From Candidatus Blastococcus massiliensis AP3 (GTDB lineage Bacteria > Actinomycetota > Actinomycetes > Mycobacteriales > Geodermatophilaceae): 64,000 nt of DNA. The stretch is from assembly GCF_000582785.1 (NCBI RefSeq), contig NZ_HG931173.1, positions 865,362-929,361 on the forward strand, read 5' to 3'. Under the pieces are notes generated by a model, which made no database searches, had not been told where the DNA came from, and worked only from the letters and a program-made list of their open reading frames with translations. How positions within the stretch are numbered: the first letter of the stretch is position 1; each line of letters starts with the position of its first letter. Both the position numbers and the translations under genes were made by a program. This document shows, piece by piece, positions 53,632-61,281 of this stretch.

Positions 53632-54623
53632 AAGAGCGCTAGCTCGGCGGCCCGGCGCGTGGGCCGCCGGACAGGCGCCGCAGCCGCGCCCCCTCGGACG
53701 GCGGCAGGCACGTCCAAGCCCCACTTCGGCGGAAAGAACGGCGCTGGCAATGGCCCGGCCGCCGAATACCTCTGCTTGATGCGAGTCCGGCCAGCGACCC
53801 CCGCGACATCCGGGAAGGCCACCCGGCTGTACTTGCTGATCTCGCAAAACAGGTTCTGGCAGTCAATCGGTTGGAGCCGCCGGCCAAACAGGCCCGGGAA
53901 TTCCAGCCCGAGCCTCGCGAACTCGTCCTCCTGTCGCGCGCAGACGTCCACGATGAATCGCTCCGCGTCACGCGGGTGGGTCTCCGGCGAGCACTTGCTG
54001 ATGCCGTCCAGCGCCCCGGGCCCTGCGACGACGCACTCCGCCTCGTCGAAATCGACCGCCGAGCTGTAGTTCAGGTCAATCGCGAGCTGAAACGCCAGGA
54101 ACGGCCCCATCCCGGGGAAGCTCTTCAGCAGCCGGTACAGCCCCCGGAGCCCATCCGCGCCTCGGGCCTTCTCAGCGAGCCCGTTGTCCAGCATTAGAGC
54201 AACGAGCTCGAGATGGCCGCGGTGCTTAGGCGTTGGGTAGAGCGATACGGGCGGGACGATGTACGCAGCCGAGTAGACCGCACGTCCCTGCCGCTGCTCC
54301 TCGCTTAGCAGCGCAGACGCTGCCGCCGGATCGAACGACCTGACCGACGGCACGCCCAGCCCGTCGCAGAGCAGTTCCCACGTGTCGATCTTGTTGAACA
54401 GCTTAAATAGGACGGTCCGGAAGACGACCTCCTCCGCCGACTGATCGTGCGCGTACTGGACCTCCCTCACCAAGTACTGGCTAACCCGGTCGCAGACGCG
54501 GAAGGCGTTCGTGAACCGGTACCGCGACAAGACCGGGTCGGGGCACGGGACCGGCGGCAGCGCCGCGACCCGGCGCAGGTACAGGTCGTGCCGGGCCGCC
54601 GCGAAGCGCCAGTACGCGTCCAT
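53628..54623 (-). CDS. putative DNA base hypermodification protein (aGPT-pyrophosphorylase/HMUDK-helical family)
   Basis: A 331-residue protein that matches the family named for phage thymidine hypermodification: DAYWRFAAARHDLYLRR, RYRFTNAFRVCDRVSQYLVR, then GMGPFLAFQLAIDLNY with AGPGALDGISKC. In phages such proteins attach or prepare groups on 5-hydroxymethyl-dU; bacterial copies are poorly studied and occur in defence islands. ATG 54623; a longer reading to 54845 is possible but not family-like. Antisense to the MazG operon, so regulated separately. Confidence 0.75.
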   Translation of the reverse strand: MDAYWRFAAARHDLYLRRVAALPPVPCPDPVLSRYRFTNAFRVCDRVSQYLVREVQYAHDQSAEEVVFRTVLFKLFNKIDTWELLCDGLGVPSVRSFDPAAASALLSEEQRQGRAVYSAAYIVPPVSLYPTPKHRGHLELVALMLDNGLAEKARGADGLRGLYRLLKSFPGMGPFLAFQLAIDLNYSSAVDFDEAECVVAGPGALDGISKCSPETHPRDAERFIVDVCARQEDEFARLGLEFPGLFGRRLQPIDCQNLFCEISKYSRVAFPDVAGVAGRTRIKQRYSAAGPLPAPFFPPKWGLDVPAAVRGGAAAAPVRRPTRRAAELALF

Positions 54624-54938
54624 GACCCCGCCTGACGAGCCGGTCCTATGTCTCGCTTCCGCCCACACAGGCCGACCGTAGCGCCCGGCCGCGGTCGTGG
54701 TCAGGGCTGCCATGGGGGAAGCCCTACGAGATGCGGAGTGGGCGGTGGTCGGAGCGGGACCCTGCGCGTCCTTCTGCTGTCCCTGCAGGCGGCCCACGAG
54801 GTGCTGGGTAACAAGCCATCGCCCTTGACGCCTAGAGACTTGCATTTCCGGGTCACCTGGAACCTCAGCACAGGCAGTGGCTCGCCCCCTACAAGCGGCA
54901 CCACCGCCGTCCGTCCCGCGGGAAGGAGACTCAAGGTC
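54624..54938. other. intergenic gap in the island
   Basis: No convincing gene. A 77-residue minus-strand reading (54701-54934) lacks recognisable features. It should contain the promoter of the hypermodification gene. Confidence 0.5.
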
Positions 54939-55820
54939 TCAGCGACCGAACCCGAGGCCGTCTTTTACTTCCACCTTGAGCCACGCCCCCAGCTCGTTGG
55001 CGCGCTCTGCTCGGGTGTACTCCACGGGAACCCGACGTACCTGCACTCCGCAACGTCGCCACTGCGCGTCCCGCATGTCGTCGTCGGCTCTGCGCTGCTC
55101 TTTAGAGTGTTGCGGCCCGTCTACCTCGATCAGCATGGCTCGCCCGTTCCCCATCAATAGGAAGTCCGGCGTCCACACGTTGCCGGCCCGGATACGGGTG
55201 CCGGGAAGCGGCGAGATAGAAAACGTCCGATCCTCGACCGTCGCAGCCTGCAACCGAACCAGCGCCTCATAGACTGCCAGCTCCTCGGCGTTCGTAAAGG
55301 TCAGTCCATCGGCAACTGGCGACTGGGGGATTAGCCTTTCTTTGCGCGCCGAGTTGGTGATGTCCTCGCCGCCGTACTGCTGACGTAGCGACTGTCGCCA
55401 GGTTTCGGTGTCAATGTTGGGCAGTGCGAAGCGCGTGTCGAGGAACTCGGGTACGGGGAGGTACGCCCGCTGAGCGATGCTCCGCAGCACCGGAAAGATT
55501 CGCTCCAGCACTTCCGGCGTGAACCGAGGATTTAGATACGGCTCGACGTCAAAGTAGTAGACGTTGGAGTTCTTAGGCCAAACGGAGCCATCTTCAACCC
55601 ATGCGTTCTTCTCCAGCAGCCCACGCTGCTCGAACTCGATGTTGAGTAGTTTAACGTCCTCTATGAGCAGAGCCGCCTGCTCGTCACCCATCTGGGCAAG
55701 CAGGTGGGCCGTCGCGCCAAGCACGTACTCCAGCGTCTCTTGGCGATCGGAGTCATCATCGTCCCACACGGGCCTAGTCCCTTCCAGTTCTCGGGCGAAG
55801 CAGACCGTAACCGAAACCAC
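54939..55820 (-). CDS. PD-(D/E)xK-type endonuclease-like protein (DUF559/Vsr-like C-terminus)
   Basis: About 293 residues from GTG 55820; start uncertain (in-frame reading extends to GTG 55946 but with an Arg-rich, unlikely prefix). The C-terminal ~90 residues hold a nuclease core: VWTPDFLLMGN with the PD motif, then MLIEVDGPQH as the E-x-D/K strand, then MRDAQWRRCGVQVRRVPVE, all as in DUF559/Vsr proteins. The N-terminal ~180 residues are not recognised. Divergent from the Gabija-like operon with starts ~140 bases apart, so possibly a third component of it. Confidence 0.65.
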   Translation of the reverse strand: MVSVTVCFARELEGTRPVWDDDDSDRQETLEYVLGATAHLLAQMGDEQAALLIEDVKLLNIEFEQRGLLEKNAWVEDGSVWPKNSNVYYFDVEPYLNPRFTPEVLERIFPVLRSIAQRAYLPVPEFLDTRFALPNIDTETWRQSLRQQYGGEDITNSARKERLIPQSPVADGLTFTNAEELAVYEALVRLQAATVEDRTFSISPLPGTRIRAGNVWTPDFLLMGNGRAMLIEVDGPQHSKEQRRADDDMRDAQWRRCGVQVRRVPVEYTRAERANELGAWLKVEVKDGLGFGR

Positions 55821-55957
55821 CGACAGGAGGTGGCCGTCCGCTGGGCGTGCAGCCACGGCGGGTCGGGTCCTTCGTCGACGCCGACCTGCAGACCAAGCGG
55901 TAGAGTCGCCTTCCGCCCGGAAGGGACTTTCCGGTAACGGTTCCACGGAGGTAAGGG

Positions 55958-57904
55958 TTGTTCCTCGAGCGCCTCACGGTGACGAATTTCCGCTGCTTCG
56001 GACCCACTCCAACCACGATTCGTTTCGATCAGCATCTGACGGCGATGCTCGGCGGCAACGCCACTGGGAAGACCGCAGCTTGCGAGGCGCTATTGCGGCT
56101 TTTCAGTATCGTTGGGGACCAGCGCCAGGTTCGCGTCGGGGATTTCCACGTTCCCGACGACGAGGCAGAGGCACCCGCCGCTCGCGCGCTACAGATTGAG
56201 ACGGTATTTGGCTTTCCTGAACTCGCCGAGGACAGTGCTGACGCTTCAGCCAGCGTCCCGGAGTTCTTCGCTCAGATGACCGCTGACGAGGACGGACAGC
56301 TCAAGCTTCGCATCGTCCTCGAAGCTTCCTGGTCGGACGAGGGTCCAGTGAACGGAACTATCGACGAAAGCCGCCGTGTTGTCTACTCGTTCGATGAGGA
56401 CTACGGCGACAAGTGGGTCGAATTGCACGCCTCGGACCGCAATCGCATCCAGATGGTGTACGTTCCTGCGACCCGAGATGGCGCCCGGCACGTTGAGGCA
56501 TTCTTGCGCGGGCGGGTATGGCGCGCAAGCTTGTGGTCTCCTGCGTTCGGCGAGCACGTCAGCAGCATGGCCGATGAGCTTTCGGACAAGTTCCGGAGCG
56601 AAGCGGTCGTCGACACTGTGGTAAGGGCGATCGCCGGCAGGTGGCAGGAACTCCACCACCTCACGTCCGACTACAACCCCGTATTCGAACCCATCAACCG
56701 CGATGTCAGCGTTCTCGTAACGCATGCCGAACTGCTTTTCAACCCGTCGCCTACTGGACGCGCGCGGCCCGCTAGGGAGTTGAGCGACGGCCAACGGTCC
56801 CTGCTCCATATCGCGTTGACCGCAGCAACATTAGATCTTGAGCGCGCGATCGCTACTGGCGACCACGACGACAAGTTCGACCTTACTGGCGCCGCCCTCC
56901 CCTCACTGACCCTGTTGGCGCTTGAGGAGCCGGAGAACAACCTTGCCCCGTTCTTCCTTTCCCGCGTCGTCCAGCAACTTCTCGCCGTTACCGCGTCTGG
57001 GCGCGCACAAGCACTCATCTCAAGCCACTCCGCCAGCGCCATGTCCCGAATCTCTCCCGAGCAGGTTCGGCACTTCCGTCTCGATCAAGAGACTAAGACC
57101 ACTCGCGTACGCGAGATCGTTCTCCCGGATGACTCGACCGAAGCTGGGAAGTACATTCGCGAGGCCGTCCGCGCCCACCCAGAGCTATACTTTGCGCGCT
57201 TCGCTGTCCTAGGGGAAGGCGATTCCGAGGAGCTCGTGCTTCCCCGACTCGCGGCGGCTAGGGGCCTGCACATCGATCAGTCTTTCGTCGCGGTCGTCCC
57301 GCTGGGAGGCCGACACACCAATCATTTCTGGAGACTTCTGAATCAGCTTGACATCCCTCACGCCACGCTTCTCGACCTGGACTGGGGCCGCGCCGGCGGC
57401 GGCGAGGGGCGCATTCGCGACGCCTGCAACCGGCTCCGAGAGATCGGCATCGACCCCTTCAACGGATCAGACGACATTGCGGGTTTCGATTCCCCGGCCG
57501 ACATCACCGGCCTGACCATCGACCAGATCAAGTCCTGGCTCGATCACCTTGAGAAGTGGAACATCTTCTTCTCTGCGCCGTTGGACCTGGACATGGCCCT
57601 CCTGGTCGCGTTCAAGTCCGCCTACACGGACCACCTGGACGAGGGACTTCTCGGGCCCAGCCCCAAGGGCGACCCACGAGATGCGGTTCTCGGCGACCCG
57701 GACGTTAGACCCGATGTCGGAACGTGGGATTCGGACAAGGCACTCGATCATCTGCGCTGGTACCGCTACTTGTTCCTGACCCACTCCAAGCCGAGCACCC
57801 ACCTGCGCGCCCTGTCACACGTCGCCCCCGCCGACCTCGTCAAGCTGCCACCTCGCCTAGGTCGCCTGATGGACAACATTGAGGCGGCGGTAACCCCATC
57901 ATGA
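55958..57904 (+). CDS. gajA: OLD-family ATPase-TOPRIM nuclease, GajA-like (Gabija)
   Basis: A 648-residue protein. N-terminal ABC/SMC-type ATPase with Walker A GGNATGKT (32-39), signature RELSDGQRSLLHIALT, Walker B LTLLALEEPENN and SSHSASAMS; C-terminal TOPRIM with FAVLGEGDSEELVLP (catalytic Glu) and LLDLDWGRAGG (Asp pair). GajA of Gabija is a nucleotide-sensing DNA nicking enzyme. TTG start at 55958 with GGAGG 6 bases upstream. A TTA leucine codon occurs in LDLE near residue 290. Longer than B. cereus GajA. Other OLD nuclease systems (e.g. class 2 OLD) are alternatives. Confidence 0.82.
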   Translation: MFLERLTVTNFRCFGPTPTTIRFDQHLTAMLGGNATGKTAACEALLRLFSIVGDQRQVRVGDFHVPDDEAEAPAARALQIETVFGFPELAEDSADASASVPEFFAQMTADEDGQLKLRIVLEASWSDEGPVNGTIDESRRVVYSFDEDYGDKWVELHASDRNRIQMVYVPATRDGARHVEAFLRGRVWRASLWSPAFGEHVSSMADELSDKFRSEAVVDTVVRAIAGRWQELHHLTSDYNPVFEPINRDVSVLVTHAELLFNPSPTGRARPARELSDGQRSLLHIALTAATLDLERAIATGDHDDKFDLTGAALPSLTLLALEEPENNLAPFFLSRVVQQLLAVTASGRAQALISSHSASAMSRISPEQVRHFRLDQETKTTRVREIVLPDDSTEAGKYIREAVRAHPELYFARFAVLGEGDSEELVLPRLAAARGLHIDQSFVAVVPLGGRHTNHFWRLLNQLDIPHATLLDLDWGRAGGGEGRIRDACNRLREIGIDPFNGSDDIAGFDSPADITGLTIDQIKSWLDHLEKWNIFFSAPLDLDMALLVAFKSAYTDHLDEGLLGPSPKGDPRDAVLGDPDVRPDVGTWDSDKALDHLRWYRYLFLTHSKPSTHLRALSHVAPADLVKLPPRLGRLMDNIEAAVTPS

Positions 57905-59799
57905 GGGTCGCCCCCTCGGCCTGGCGGCCGAGAGACATCGAAGACCTTGAACCTGCGGCCTGGGATGCATTGCGCGCCGGCACCGCCTCGATCACAGCGG
58001 GGCCCGGTGCCGGAAAATCCGAGTTCCTTGCCCAGCGCGCCAGCTACCTCCTTGAGACCGGCTTGTGCCGCCCTCCCCGACAGATTCTCGCCATCTCATT
58101 CAAGCGGGACGCGGCAATCAACCTTCGACGACGTGTGCGGGCACGTTTGCCGGACCATGCCGCACGCTTCACATCGATGACGTTCGACGCTTTCACCAAG
58201 TCCATTGTGGACCGGTTCAAAGGCCTTCTACCTCCCGCTTGGGCATTGGACGGTAGCTACCGGATTGGCTTTGCTAGCCAGGCCGAAGTGCGCGACTTCC
58301 TCGGCAACCTTGCACTTTCGGGTCCGCAGAGATTTCGCGCCGACCTTCACAATATCCGACGGGAAAGCTTCGTCGCCGACCTCGTGGGGTCGAAGGAGCT
58401 GGAGGCCGAGCCGCGAGAACCCACGACAGCCGAGGACTACGCAGTCCAGCAGTGGTGGTTGCAAAAGTATCAAATCCACGATGTCCCAGCGGTCGACTTT
58501 GTGCTATTGAATCGGCTCGCAGATTTAATCATTCGGTCAAGTCCACAGCTCCAGCGCGCCCTCGTCGCCACTTATCCGCACGTGTTTATTGACGAGTTTC
58601 AGGACACCACCTACGCCCAGTACTCCTTCTTGAGGTCGATTTTTGGACGTGATGGGACTACCGTCACAGTCGTCGGCGACCGTAAGCAGCGAATCATGGG
58701 TTGGGCTGGCGCCCTCACAGACGCGTTTGCTCAGTTCGAGCACGACTTCAGAGCGGAATCTTTCGAGCTGACTTGGAATTTTCGATCGACACGGGAACTG
58801 GTTGAGCTGCAGCATCGGTTTGCGACACGGCTCGACCCCGGCAGCCAGCAGCAGCTGTCCCAAGTCGTCAGTCGCGTTGGAGAGCGCCCCGTTCAGATCT
58901 GGTCATTCTCGAATGCCAGGCTAGAAGCCGAGTCAGTGGCGGCTTGGATTGCTGCCGACATCGAGCAGTTCGGGCGTGCGCCGGCGGATTATGCCTTGCT
59001 TGCGCGCCAGCGGGTGACCGACCTCGAGCCACAACTTGCACAGGCGCTCGCAGCACAAGGACTCAGGCTTCGCAACGACGACGCCCAGATCGGCGATTTA
59101 CGACTTCAAGATCTGCTCAAGGACGAGTTAGCACAGCTTCTCATCGGGCTAATCCGGCTCGGCGCCGTTCGTGGCGGCCAGCCGCAGACGTGGCGTGCGG
59201 TCACCGCCACACTGGGCCGCGTCGCTCCGCGCGATCGGAATCGCGAAGTGGGGTCAAGCGTCGATGATGCGCTTTCCCATTTCTTGCTTGAGCTGCGCAG
59301 CTGGTTCGCTGCAACGCCATTGAACGACGTGCCCGCCGAGTCAGTCATCGACATCACCGAGGCGCTGGTCGACAAGCTCGCGACATTTGTGAAGTACGAC
59401 AACATCGCACACAAGCGCGTCCTAGCGGAGCGGCCGGAGGATCTGGCGGTAACGCTTAGGGCATTTAAGATTCGGCTCGCTGACGTTCTGGGACGGGTAC
59501 CCGCATGGAACAATGTGGCAGATGCGTTTACGGACGGCGACGCGGTACCTCTGCTAACCATCCACCGCAGTAAGGGTTTGGAGTATCACACGGTCTTCTT
59601 TATCGGACTCGACGGCGACCAGTGGTGGGCCCACGCCCGCGACACAGTCGAGTCAACGATGACATTCTTCGTGGGCGTGTCCCGTGCCGCCGAGAGGCTA
59701 ATCTTCACCCAGTGCGACGAGCGCGGCCCCACAGATCGGATTGCCGATTTATACGAGGTCCTGAATCAGGCCGAGGTGCCCGTCCTACGAATGGGCTAA
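57901..59799 (+). CDS. gajB: UvrD/Rep-family helicase, GajB-like (Gabija)
   Basis: A 632-residue SF1 helicase. Motif I ITAGPGAGKSEF (about 31-42), II HVFIDEFQDT, III VVGDRKQRIMGWAGA, IV LTWNFRST, V LLTIHRSKGLEYH and VI FFVGVSRAAERLIF are all intact. ATGA overlap with gajA makes a coupled pair. Codon use is more AT-rich than neighbours, with at least four TTA leucine codons (for example in ADLIIRS and GDLRLQD), so recent transfer and possible dependence on a rare tRNA. Longer than typical GajB (~500 aa). Confidence 0.82.
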   Translation: MRVAPSAWRPRDIEDLEPAAWDALRAGTASITAGPGAGKSEFLAQRASYLLETGLCRPPRQILAISFKRDAAINLRRRVRARLPDHAARFTSMTFDAFTKSIVDRFKGLLPPAWALDGSYRIGFASQAEVRDFLGNLALSGPQRFRADLHNIRRESFVADLVGSKELEAEPREPTTAEDYAVQQWWLQKYQIHDVPAVDFVLLNRLADLIIRSSPQLQRALVATYPHVFIDEFQDTTYAQYSFLRSIFGRDGTTVTVVGDRKQRIMGWAGALTDAFAQFEHDFRAESFELTWNFRSTRELVELQHRFATRLDPGSQQQLSQVVSRVGERPVQIWSFSNARLEAESVAAWIAADIEQFGRAPADYALLARQRVTDLEPQLAQALAAQGLRLRNDDAQIGDLRLQDLLKDELAQLLIGLIRLGAVRGGQPQTWRAVTATLGRVAPRDRNREVGSSVDDALSHFLLELRSWFAATPLNDVPAESVIDITEALVDKLATFVKYDNIAHKRVLAERPEDLAVTLRAFKIRLADVLGRVPAWNNVADAFTDGDAVPLLTIHRSKGLEYHTVFFIGLDGDQWWAHARDTVESTMTFFVGVSRAAERLIFTQCDERGPTDRIADLYEVLNQAEVPVLRMG

Positions 59800-60223
59800 G
59801 GGTCAAAAGCGAGCCCAGCAAGGCGCGAACAAAGCACCGAAGCTATTCATCGAGCGAGGAGGCACCCGCTGCCCAACGGCCCTGATCACTCTGGCGCCTG
59901 TCCCAGCCAACGCGGGCAGATGCATCCGCCGTCCGAGCGGACGGTCCGGCGTGCGGCTGCTGAGCTCTGAGGCACCGCAGCGATGATCCCGCCCGACCCG
60001 CACCGTCGCCTTGATCGGTTGTGAGGACCGCACTTCGCTGATCGCGCCCCCTAAGCACCGCCACCCTCCACGAGCGGCGCCGGCATGTCATCCGCCGGAC
60101 CTCCTGCGCCTCCTACATGAGACAAGATCGCGACCTGACACACCTCATGCATTCAGGAGTCCCGTTGCGTCGTGACGCATCGGGGTGACGTCGGCCGGGA
60201 CGTTGATCCGGAGTGTGACCGGC
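59800..60223. other. intergenic region between Gabija-like pair and integration module
   Basis: No convincing gene. Holds a small hairpin CCGTCC/GGACGG (59929-59944), a GCGTC/GACGC inverted pair near 60167-60178 and one copy of GGGGTGACGTC (60182-60192). Confidence 0.5.
60182..60192 (+). repeat. GGGGTGACGTC motif, copy 1
   Basis: Same 11-mer as three copies at 60721-60774; here just before the zinc-finger gene. Confidence 0.6.
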
Positions 60224-60709
60224 ATGGGCAGACGTCGGAATGCATCGGTGCGCCGAGCGACGAGGCAGCAGCCACGGCGGCCGAACACGCCACCGTCCGG
60301 CGACCCGAGTGCGGATACGGCGGGGACAGTCGAGCCTGTTGGGCAGCTTCGGCGACGCGCCGCCTCCGTGTGCGGGTGGTGTGGTGGACCGATTGCTGTC
60401 AAGGCGACGGGGCGCCTGCCGAAGTGGTGCTCGGCGTCGTGCCGGCAACGAGCGTGGGAGCAGACCCGAGCGGCCGCGTCGGGGCTCTCGGCAGTTCGGT
60501 TCGTCGAACGACCAGTCAGGACGCCCGTGCCGCTTCCACTGACCCGCCACGATTGGCCCCGCCTGCTCGACGAGCTCGTCGTCCAGCTCGACACCGGCCG
60601 GATCTACAACCGCGACTTGGACGTGCTGTTCGTCGCCCTCGCGGCCGCCGACGTCGCTCTGACCCGCCGGATGTACATCCGCAGCCGGAATGCGCCGCAT
60701 CCGCGCTGA
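60224..60709 (+). CDS. small zinc-finger protein of the integration module
   Basis: About 161 residues. A basic, disordered first third (RRRNASVRRATRQQPRRPN) precedes a four-Cys zinc-finger-like segment, CGWCGGPIAV then LPKWCSASCRQRAW (about residues 50-80), often seen in small proteins next to excisionase/integrase genes of actinobacterial elements. The C-terminal ~60 residues are helical. ATG 60224 has GGAG 10 bases upstream; the GTG at 60185 is an alternative. Repeats of GGGGTGACGTC flank it and may be its targets. Confidence 0.6.
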   Translation: MGRRRNASVRRATRQQPRRPNTPPSGDPSADTAGTVEPVGQLRRRAASVCGWCGGPIAVKATGRLPKWCSASCRQRAWEQTRAAASGLSAVRFVERPVRTPVPLPLTRHDWPRLLDELVVQLDTGRIYNRDLDVLFVALAAADVALTRRMYIRSRNAPHPR

Positions 60710-60720
60710 CCCCGAGGCGC

Positions 60721-60774
60721 GGGGTGACGTCCGGGCGTGCCCCGGGGTGACGTCGACGACCTGGACGTCACCCC
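60721..60774. repeat. GGGGTGACGTC repeats, two direct and one inverted
   Basis: Direct copies at 60721-60731 and 60744-60754 (23-base period) and an inverted copy at 60764-60774, forming a palindrome with the second. They lie upstream of the excisionase and integrase genes. Confidence 0.75.
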
Positions 60775-60937
60775 GACCCAGGCACCAGACGTTGCGGTTC
60801 AGCACCGTCCCGGGCGGCCCACCGATGTTCGATTCTTCGGGTTCAGCCGTCACCAATCGCCCGAGGAAGGCGCCTTCTCCGTATGAGGTGCGACCCCGCC
60901 CCCGCCGGTCACCGTCACCGCCCACCGGGAGGACAGC

Positions 60938-61246
60938 GTGCGACTCGACCACCGACCACCAGCTGACGTGGGCAGCGACCGGTTGCTGCTCACCACCGCG
61001 GAAGCGGCCGACGTCCTCGGTGTCGGGCGCACCTCGGTCTACGCCCTGATCAAGGAGGGCCAGCTCCGGCCGGTGCACATCGGCCGCAGCTGCCGGATCT
61101 CCCGCGCCGAGCTCGAGCGCTACGTCAACCGGCTGGACGCTCCCCCACCGGCCGTCCCGGAAGGCTCTGGGCCGCGCCGGCCCACCCCTGTGGACCAGCC
61201 GACGCTGTCCACCCCGAGCAGTGGCCGCCCGTCAGTGGGTTGCTGA
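60938..61246 (+). CDS. xis: excisionase-like helix-turn-helix protein
   Basis: A 102-residue MerR/HTH_17-type DNA-binding protein: LTTAEAADVLGVGRTSVYAL then IKEGQLRPVHIGRSCRISRA, ELERYV. Such proteins are the recombination directionality factors of actinobacterial elements. GTG 60938 follows GGGAGGA. It ends 35 bases before the integrase start and is likely co-transcribed with it. The last 40 residues are Pro/Ser-rich. Confidence 0.85.
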   Translation: MRLDHRPPADVGSDRLLLTTAEAADVLGVGRTSVYALIKEGQLRPVHIGRSCRISRAELERYVNRLDAPPPAVPEGSGPRRPTPVDQPTLSTPSSGRPSVGC

Positions 61247-61281
61247 AAACTGCTCGGCACCGACGACGACGGGGACAAACC

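Noticed and set aside
54701..54934. 77-residue minus-strand frame between hypermodification and nuclease genes
   Set aside because: No homologous pattern, no ribosome site, ends in Pro-rich shadow sequence.
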